NCBI RefSeq assembly: GCF_004341165.1
Contig: NZ_SLZR01000013.1
Span: forward strand, 43,635 to 107,634
Length of the DNA stretch: 64,000 nt
Direction of reading: 5' to 3'
From: Reinekea marinisedimentorum
GTDB lineage: Bacteria; Pseudomonadota; Gammaproteobacteria; Pseudomonadales; Natronospirillaceae
Shown one piece after another: positions 30,366-36,440 of this stretch (positions within the stretch are counted from its first letter, which is position 1; each line of letters starts with the position of its first letter). The position numbers and the translations under genes were made by a program. The notes beneath the pieces were generated by a model, which made no database searches, had not been told where the DNA came from, and saw only the letters and a list, made by a program, of their open reading frames with translations.

Positions 30366-30803
30366 TCAGTTAGATTCAGTTTCAAATTTTTCAGTATTTG
30401 CAAGAATAAATTCTTTTAGAAGCTGCCTTCTGGCATTTTCACCCCAGTACTGCGCCAACTTACCCAAGCTGACCTGGCTGACATCTTTACAGCGCACCAG
30501 CTGACGTTTCAGATAATCAATACCGTTGTCGCCACTGCGAACCAGCTGAATAATCTGGCCTTCTTTAACACCGGCATTAATTAATGCTTGCGCTACAGAT
30601 AACCCATCCTCTCCATCAGCGAGTTTCGTATGGAGAAGCAGGAAAATAATTCTTTGTGTTTGCTTACTGTCTGGCGATTTACTGTAAGCTAAAATTCGGA
30701 AGTAAGCAGGCGCATCGGCAATAGAGGCTAAGCTACGGCGCTTCAAATCTGCCACATCACCTTTTGATAAAATCTGTATCGCGTTATAAATATTGTTGTA
30801 CAT
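30366..30803 (-). CDS. cse2: Cascade small subunit Cse2 (Cas11)
   Basis: A 145-residue helical protein starting MYNNIYNAIQ at 30803, where AAAGGAGCA precedes the ATG; a longer frame to 30869 overlaps cas6e and is rejected. SLASIADAPAYFRILAYSK and a basic helix with two Arg-rich turns (RQLVRCKDVS) fit the dimeric small subunit that stabilises the R-loop. It sits between cas6e and cas7, an unusual place because cse1 has moved. Confidence 0.9.
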   Translation of the reverse strand: MYNNIYNAIQILSKGDVADLKRRSLASIADAPAYFRILAYSKSPDSKQTQRIIFLLLHTKLADGEDGLSVAQALINAGVKEGQIIQLVRSGDNGIDYLKRQLVRCKDVSQVSLGKLAQYWGENARRQLLKEFILANTEKFETESN

Positions 30804-30813
30804 GAGTGCTCCT

Positions 30814-31356
30814 TTAAGACATTCTGGCCAACGAAAGCAGGCCTGCGCCCGCATGTTTCTTACGGCCAATTCCCATCACCAATGCTTTTTCTATGAGCTG
30901 CGTATTTAAAACCTGAATAATGCCTTCAAAGCAAACGTATCGGCTGTTGTATGTTTTTTTGCTACTAACCAGAAAGCTATCCATTGCAGTCACCTGTACA
31001 TTTGCGCCTTCAAGCTTTCGCTGCAACCACTCTACTTGAGCATCAGCTTCTTTTATTTCTACCACCTTTTTCCCGGCACTCAGGCATTTTGTCGGATATG
31101 CAACCAGCTTAAATTTGTAGAAACTTCCTTCTGATAGCTGAGGGTTAAACTCTTTAGTTATTAGCACTTCAGCTTCATCGCAAGAGGCGGGTTGAGTCGA
31201 CGATTGCAACAGCAGCTTACAACTATTTTGGCTTTGCTCCTCGACACGAAACAAATGATCCCTTTTTCTCTCTGGTGTACCTGGGAACAGCTTCCAGATA
31301 GCCTGGTGTTGTTCATAGGTGTCATGGTGGTTCACCACAACCTTGGACAAATACAT
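30814..31356 (-). CDS. cas6e: crRNA-processing endoribonuclease Cas6e
   Basis: A 180-residue double-RAMP endoribonuclease that cuts the pre-crRNA below the repeat hairpin and stays bound to the 3' handle. The N-terminal YEQHQAIWKLFPGTPERKRDHLFRVE contains the expected catalytic His and Tyr region. The C-terminal ALVMGIGRKKHAGAGLLSLARM is the Gly-rich loop. It is a little shorter than E. coli CasE (199). It begins 3 bp after cas3, whereas in the canonical I-E order it is the last Cascade gene. Confidence 0.94.
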   Translation of the reverse strand: MYLSKVVVNHHDTYEQHQAIWKLFPGTPERKRDHLFRVEEQSQNSCKLLLQSSTQPASCDEAEVLITKEFNPQLSEGSFYKFKLVAYPTKCLSAGKKVVEIKEADAQVEWLQRKLEGANVQVTAMDSFLVSSKKTYNSRYVCFEGIIQVLNTQLIEKALVMGIGRKKHAGAGLLSLARMS

Positions 31357-31359
31357 AAA

Positions 31360-33819
31360 TTACCTCCCTACCTTAAGTTCTTCAGACAAATCTTCACGAA
31401 TGAAGCCCATCTCGTTGTATTGGATATCCTCACCAATCACGGCTATATAGCAGTAATATTCTGCGCATTTTTTACCTTTAGCATGTTTAGGCGCTAAAGA
31501 GATCAAGCTTCGCTCCCTATCTGCCTGCTCGGCAAAATTACCGCCATGCCACAAACCACCTTTTTTATTGAAAAGAACAACTGACACACTCATTTCCCCT
31601 TCACGTGTTAACAGCGCACAACGCGGGTCAACATCATTTAAGGGTTTTGATTGCATAGCACTGATCTGGCGGGCGGTGTAATGGCTACCCTCCCCCTTTA
31701 GCTCAAAGGCTTCTGATAACTGAGTCAGCGCTTTTGGTTCTCCGACATGGGGTTCAAGCCCGTGAACATACTTAATAGCGCTACGATAACAGTCCGGAAA
31801 TGCGAGCTCCGAGTTCTCATACAGGTATTGCTCTGTTCGATACAACCAACGTATGCTCTGGTAGACGAAGCCACTGCCACCATAGTGTTTCTTTAGACTA
31901 TCAGGGCCCTGGTTCGGCTTAATTTCAGCGGTAGGAATTAAAGTTATAAAAAGCGGTTTATCAACAGCATCGGAACGCGGGCACAGTTCAGTACCATCGC
32001 GGTCATGTCGCCATAACCGCCCCATTCGTTGCATTAAGTACTCTATTGGCGCGATCTGGCTGATCAGAATATCAAAGTCTAAATCCAAAGATTGCTCAAC
32101 AACCTGTGTTGAGATAAGCAAGCGGCCTTGGCGTGTTGCGTTCTTACCATAGTTCGTCAACACCTGATTTTCGATTCGTACTCTATCTGCAGCGGTATAG
32201 CGGGCATGAAATAAATCAACAGGAAACTCAACACAACTTAAGGATACCTGGCGATACAAACGTTGCGCATCGGCTACTGTGTTGCAGATCACACCCACCA
32301 TTGCGCCTTGCTGTACCCAGTTATAAATTTCTTGGAGCTGTTCACTATCTGGCAAACAATCATTGCTGCGCCATAGTTCAGTATTAACAGTTTTCTTAGT
32401 GTTGGGGCTATTTAAACCAGATAAAGAATACTCATTAGTTTTACCGGACAGATCCGTGTGACTCACTAATGGGTAGTCCTGCGACTCAGATACTCCCTGA
32501 TAGCAACCCAAAAGCTGCTGTTTTATCTGATTAGGTAAGGTTGCTGAAAGTAGAATGACACTTGAATAGGCTTCATGTTGGCCTTTCAAGACTTGCTCAA
32601 TCAAGGCCATCATATAAGGATCAAAACTATGAATTTCATCCAGAATCAGTACTGACTTCCGGGTACCGAAGGAACGAACAAACTGGTGTTTAATTCCAAG
32701 TACGCCCATCAATATCTGGTCAATCGTGGCTACAGAAACGGAGCCAAGAAAGGCCCTCTTTTTAGACTGATGTAAAAAGCCACTTTCATCAGCAACTAAA
32801 TAGTGTGATTTACCATGCGCAAGTGTTGCCTGGGCATCAGGAAACAAAATATTGGCGGCCGAACCTATTCGGTCAAACAGGCCATTTGCAGTCGCTTGTG
32901 TCGGCAAACCAAACACGATTCCGTCTGCCAAACCAGCTTGAATTAATGAAGATGCGTAAGCGAGAGCAAACTCTGTTTTTCCCGCTCCGGTATCCGCCTC
33001 GACAATGGTCAATCCTGCGTCCAGGGGCAAATCCGCAAGTAGACACTGAATACCTCTGGGATGATATTCGGGAAATAAAAACCCAAAACCCGACCCTTGT
33101 ATCGACTCAATCATTCCTGAGTCTTTTAAAGCCTCTGCGGCACGAGGCAGTGCTCGCTGATAGTAGTCGGTTAGGTCTAGTGATTGGTCAATCGTAAAGT
33201 TGGTAATTGATGAACCTATCCAATCGGATACGCTGCACAACCCCGCCAGAAGAGGAACCTCCCCTATTTTTGGGATTTCATCCAGCTGACAAAAATCCAA
33301 GCAAAACTGAACCCACTCCTTTCTGGCCTGAACGTCTAGTTCGATTAGCTCATCATCTGCTTCGGGTTCATAGTAATCAAATGAAACGTCAACAAAACCA
33401 TGGTGGCCAGCGACGGCCTTCATCGCCGCATTGGGTTCAAACTCTTCACAAAACTGTTTATAGCCGCAAGAACCATGGGAGTAATAACTTGGATCTTCTT
33501 CAAACCACCAATCACCTCCCTGAAGAGATTGGTGAATATCCGCACGAAAGTGCTGAAATCGCGTATCAAACTTTCCTAAATCATGAAGCAGTATGAAGAA
33601 AAGCATGAATTGACGGGCAATTTCAGTTTCAACGCCTAACTGACCGGTAATCTTTTTAAGTAAAGACGGTGAGGCTTTTAGCCAAACATCCGCCACCGCC
33701 GCAACATCCAAACAGTGATAGGGCAACAAATGGTAATCTGCACCTTCGCCATCGGGCTCTTTCTTAGCTTTCCCCCAATACTTCATATAGGCCGGAATTG
33801 TGCTTTCAGCGCCACTCAT
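31360..33819 (-). CDS. cas3: CRISPR interference nuclease-helicase Cas3
   Basis: An 819-residue fusion of an HD nuclease and an SF2 helicase that shreds target DNA after Cascade binding. HD motif LLHDLGKFDTRF (His79-Asp80) with GHHGF at 139-143; Walker A ADTGAGKTE near 275-283; Walker B DEIH at 394-397; SAT near 427; and the arginine-finger motif QRMGRLWRH are all intact. The ATG overlaps the stop of a 51-codon ORF (ATGA). It is the first full cas gene on the operon. Confidence 0.97.
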   Translation of the reverse strand: MSGAESTIPAYMKYWGKAKKEPDGEGADYHLLPYHCLDVAAVADVWLKASPSLLKKITGQLGVETEIARQFMLFFILLHDLGKFDTRFQHFRADIHQSLQGGDWWFEEDPSYYSHGSCGYKQFCEEFEPNAAMKAVAGHHGFVDVSFDYYEPEADDELIELDVQARKEWVQFCLDFCQLDEIPKIGEVPLLAGLCSVSDWIGSSITNFTIDQSLDLTDYYQRALPRAAEALKDSGMIESIQGSGFGFLFPEYHPRGIQCLLADLPLDAGLTIVEADTGAGKTEFALAYASSLIQAGLADGIVFGLPTQATANGLFDRIGSAANILFPDAQATLAHGKSHYLVADESGFLHQSKKRAFLGSVSVATIDQILMGVLGIKHQFVRSFGTRKSVLILDEIHSFDPYMMALIEQVLKGQHEAYSSVILLSATLPNQIKQQLLGCYQGVSESQDYPLVSHTDLSGKTNEYSLSGLNSPNTKKTVNTELWRSNDCLPDSEQLQEIYNWVQQGAMVGVICNTVADAQRLYRQVSLSCVEFPVDLFHARYTAADRVRIENQVLTNYGKNATRQGRLLISTQVVEQSLDLDFDILISQIAPIEYLMQRMGRLWRHDRDGTELCPRSDAVDKPLFITLIPTAEIKPNQGPDSLKKHYGGSGFVYQSIRWLYRTEQYLYENSELAFPDCYRSAIKYVHGLEPHVGEPKALTQLSEAFELKGEGSHYTARQISAMQSKPLNDVDPRCALLTREGEMSVSVVLFNKKGGLWHGGNFAEQADRERSLISLAPKHAKGKKCAEYYCYIAVIGEDIQYNEMGFIREDLSEELKVGR

Positions 33820-33971
33820 AAATCACCCCGCACCTTACAACGAGCGCTGTCCAAACTCTCGCCACAATCGGCCATCATGGTGCCAGTGATCTGAAGCACC
33901 TGGTTGTTGATGAGGCCATCACGCCCGATACGGTGCTTTTGCTTTAAGTGTTTGAAATTCAGGTTATCCAT
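33816..33971 (-). CDS. 51-residue protein translationally coupled to cas3
   Basis: A short ORF starts at ATG 33971 behind a very strong ribosome site (GGAGGGAAGGG) and ends in the ATGA overlap with cas3. The product is basic at its N-terminus (FKHLKQKHRIGRDG) and acidic to neutral later. I recognise no family. An in-frame ATG at 34001 has no ribosome site. Strong initiation signals and the stop-start overlap argue that it is translated, either as a real small protein or as a leader cistron that feeds ribosomes to cas3. It could also be the remnant of a larger gene. Confidence 0.6.
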   Translation of the reverse strand: MDNLNFKHLKQKHRIGRDGLINNQVLQITGTMMADCGESLDSARCKVRGDL

Positions 33972-34284
33972 ATACCCTTCCCTCCATGTGCGCCAGTTCA
34001 CACTAACTGCACAAAGCTATCTCCGCATAAAAGGCTTGTCAATTTGAAAATCTACTATCAAAACGTTAAATTACCGTCTTTACAATTGCCTTGATGGGTT
34101 AAATTTGGCATCCCTGCCCTACTGCTATTCCTGGGGTTATTTCAGTGAAAAATGACCAACCTGTCTATACTGGCGACATGTACATGTCGCATTATCAGGC
34201 ACGTTTTGAATAATCTGCCTGAATAATCGACATGACTATCTATCCAGGGTTCATGACTGGCCGAACAATGAAAAAGGAATTGAA
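33972..34284. promoter_or_regulatory. divergent control region of the cas operon and the BrxR-like gene
   Basis: For the cas operon, TTGACA (34037-34042 on the minus strand), 17 bp and TAGCTT (34014-34019) form a plausible sigma-70 promoter about 45 bp upstream of the small ORF. Towards the regulator, TATACT (34166-34171) could be a -10 element directly abutting a perfect palindrome at 34173-34190. Further downstream are the repeated words TGAATAATC (34207-34215 and 34220-34228) and a half-site CGACATG (34228-34234). Confidence 0.6.
34173..34190. promoter_or_regulatory. perfect 18-bp palindrome, candidate operator
   Basis: GCGACATGTACATGTCGC is a perfect 9+9 inverted repeat lying about 95 bp upstream of the WYL regulator gene. 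One half, CGACATG, recurs at 34228-34234. BrxR/CapW-type regulators are dimers that bind palindromes next to their own genes, so this is the best candidate operator in the island. Confidence 0.7.
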
Positions 34285-35148
34285 ATGAACGACCAAACTG
34301 CATGGCCAATGCGTTGGGATTTGCTCTCTCGCTACCGGCTAATAGAAATTGTTGCGCTATGGGAAGGCAGGCTAACAACTAACCATTTATGCAATAGCTT
34401 TGGAATGGGCAGGCAGCAAGCTTCTAAAGATATAAATAACTATAACCGCGAGGTTGCTCCGGGCAACCTGATCTACGATGCGCATCTGAAGGGCTATAAG
34501 CCTGCGCCTCATTTTAAGCCTGTTGTAACCACCGGCACCGCAGATGAATATCTGCATGTAATGAGCCGCAGCAAAGACCTTTCAGAAACTTACAGGGGGT
34601 TAGATTTAGCCTTTGCCCATTCAGAGATCCTGGCAATAGCTCCTCGTACCATTAAGCCTGAAATTCTCAGACCAGTACTTCAGGCAATACGAGAAAAGCG
34701 TCGTGTAGAAATTGAATATTCTTCGCTAGCATCACCTACGCCTGAAGTACGCGTCATTGCGCCACATACACTGGTGTGCACGCCTGTCCGATGGCATGTA
34801 AGAGCCTATTGTGAAAAAAATCGGGAGTTTCGAGATTTTGTTCTTAGCAGATTTCGGAACGAATCTGGCATTATGGATGAGACAGAGAATACAGTTGATA
34901 AGGATAGAGACTGGAATCATTTTGTTGATTTAAAGATAAAACCAGACACTCGGCTAACCACCGAACAGCAAAAAATCATCGCAGCCGATTACAACATGAC
35001 AAGAAAAGTGCTCAAAATTCACTGCAGGGCGGCCATGGTGCGTTACATATTGAAAGCCTACGGAATTGACCACACAAAGCTTGAAGCTCAACCCGAGGCT
35101 CAACAAATCGTGGTTAGCAATATTGCTGAGGTTAAACGGTATATTTAA
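34285..35148 (+). CDS. WYL-domain transcriptional regulator of the BrxR/CapW type
   Basis: A 287-residue regulator. Residues about 8-75 form a winged helix (RWDLLSRYRLIEIVALWEGR, FGMGRQQASKDINNYN) followed by the APGNLIYD...KGYKP segment found in BrxR and CapW proteins. The WYL domain (about 125-205) includes RRVEIEYSSL, APHTLVCTPVRWHVRAYC and FRDFVLSRF, and a WCX-like domain ends the protein. Relatives repress BREX and CBASS defence operons and respond to phage or DNA-damage signals through the WYL pocket. Position, divergent from the cas operon inside the island, suggests it controls cas expression. Its 3' end overlaps the rsuA 3' end by 17 bp. Confidence 0.88.
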   Translation: MNDQTAWPMRWDLLSRYRLIEIVALWEGRLTTNHLCNSFGMGRQQASKDINNYNREVAPGNLIYDAHLKGYKPAPHFKPVVTTGTADEYLHVMSRSKDLSETYRGLDLAFAHSEILAIAPRTIKPEILRPVLQAIREKRRVEIEYSSLASPTPEVRVIAPHTLVCTPVRWHVRAYCEKNREFRDFVLSRFRNESGIMDETENTVDKDRDWNHFVDLKIKPDTRLTTEQQKIIAADYNMTRKVLKIHCRAAMVRYILKAYGIDHTKLEAQPEAQQIVVSNIAEVKRYI

Positions 35149-35857
35149 GGCCAGGTTGATAGTGACGAACTTCCTCAGAAGTTAATACTGAGCTCTCCCC
35201 TTCAGCCAACCCAACCAGCGTATACTCCCCAACCGAAGTTCGATGCAGCGCCAACACCTCGTTATCAAAATAGCCAAACATCCGCTTAACCTGATGGTAT
35301 TTGCCTTCAACCAGGGTGAGCCGTGCTGTGTAATCGGAGGTAATAACCAATTGCGCGGGCTGGGTGGTTATGCCCTCGTACTGAAAATAAATGCCCTTGC
35401 GAAAAGCTTCTGCATATTCGCAGGTGATAGGCTTCGAGACCGTCACTTCGTAGGTTTTGCTCAGTTTGGTTTCCGGCAGGCTTATTTTGCGTGACCAGGC
35501 TCCATCGTTGGTGAGCAAAACCAGCCCCGTGGTGTTCCGGTCAAGCCGGCCGGCTATGTGAAGCTCGCTCTTTTGCGGGTGGTCGATAAGGTCGAGCACG
35601 GTTGTGTGCTGGGTATCTTTGGTGGCACTAACAACGCCCTTCGGTTTGTGCAGGCGGATATAAACCGGTTGTTTATCGTTCAGGCACGCGCCATCCAGCA
35701 TTATGTGGGTGAATTGGCTGACCTTTTGCTGCACAGAATGTGCAGCCTGGCCGTTAAGCAGGATGCGTTTTTGCGCGATCAGCAGGCGCGTTTCTGAGCG
35801 TGAAAACTCGCTATTCTGGCTGATGAAGCGGTCGAGCCGGCTGGTTCTGGATTCCAT
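35132..35857 (-). CDS. rsuA: rRNA pseudouridine synthase, RsuA family
   Basis: A 241-residue cytoplasmic enzyme. An N-terminal S4 RNA-binding domain (about residues 5-50) precedes the synthase domain, whose catalytic Asp106 lies in GRLDRNTTGLVLLTND. KYHQVKRMFGYF near residue 190 is the other family motif. It should convert a uridine in the small-subunit rRNA to pseudouridine. The 106 bp at 35192-35297 are duplicated at the far end of the CRISPR island. The last codons, beyond the duplicated part, run into the regulator gene and differ from those of the left copy, so this 3' end was probably brought in by the island. Confidence 0.9.
   Translation of the reverse strand: MESRTSRLDRFISQNSEFSRSETRLLIAQKRILLNGQAAHSVQQKVSQFTHIMLDGACLNDKQPVYIRLHKPKGVVSATKDTQHTTVLDLIDHPQKSELHIAGRLDRNTTGLVLLTNDGAWSRKISLPETKLSKTYEVTVSKPITCEYAEAFRKGIYFQYEGITTQPAQLVITSDYTARLTLVEGKYHQVKRMFGYFDNEVLALHRTSVGEYTLVGLAEGESSVLTSEEVRHYQPGLKYTV
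35192..35297. repeat. right copy of the direct repeat flanking the CRISPR-Cas island
   Basis: This 106-bp part of rsuA is repeated in direct orientation at 21850-21955 with five mismatches. The pair brackets about 13.2 kb that contains only the array, the cas genes and their regulator. Confidence 0.9.
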
Positions 35858-35972
35858 GTCTCGTCAATGGGGTAAGCAGTAAGCTGGCAATTGTAACGCA
35901 CAGCGCTTGCTCTGCTAAGCCGGTGCCCTATACTGCAGCCACTTTTAAAAACCAACGCCTCTCAGGAGCCTC

Positions 35973-36302
35973 ATGAAAAAGACCTTCACTCTGATCCACC
36001 CTAAAATGAACACCGATAGGCGTGTGGAAGCCGTTAAGTATGAAATTAAAAAATACCTGAAGCGCGAACGCGGTAAGGCTCTGCCGGCCGATGCTGACTT
36101 TTGGGGGTTTGACTGTAAATTCGGCTCAACAGAAGCCAATGCAGAAAGCGTTCACCTTGCTGAGATCAACAAGAAAATTGATGAAGTTCATGCTCAGGCG
36201 GTAACCGAGTTCTATGTTGAGATTATTGCGGTTGCTCAGCAGAGAACACCGAAACCTGTTGAGGATGATGCCGAGGGCGTACAGGACCCGGAAAGCGAAT
36301 AA
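35973..36302 (+). CDS. small conserved protein, DUF6172-like
   Basis: A 109-residue soluble protein. KTFTLIHPKMNTDRRVEAVKYEIKKYLKRERGK, DADFWGFDCKFG and VHLAEINKKID match, from memory, a conserved family of small proteins of unknown function (DUF6172). The last 20 residues are acidic and probably disordered. It is divergent from rsuA and is preceded by CTCAGGAGCC as ribosome site. No function can be given. Confidence 0.75.
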   Translation: MKKTFTLIHPKMNTDRRVEAVKYEIKKYLKRERGKALPADADFWGFDCKFGSTEANAESVHLAEINKKIDEVHAQAVTEFYVEIIAVAQQRTPKPVEDDAEGVQDPESE

Positions 36303-36378
36303 GATCTGAGCCAGCTTAAAGACGTTTCGCTAACCATGCGCGGAGCTATTGATGTATCAGCGCTCACTGTATTTTGAA

Positions 36379-36406
36379 CCAAAAAATAAAGGCAGGTAAA
36401 CCTGCC
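36379..36406 (-). terminator. rho-independent terminator after the GH9 cellulase gene
   Basis: On the minus strand the stem GGCAGGT/ACCTGCC with a TT loop (36391-36406) is followed by TTTATTTTTT (36381-36390). It lies 35 bp after the cellulase stop codon and is a textbook intrinsic terminator. Confidence 0.88.
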
Positions 36407-36440
36407 CTTAGATGCGTAGTTAAAACAGCAACAAGCGTTA

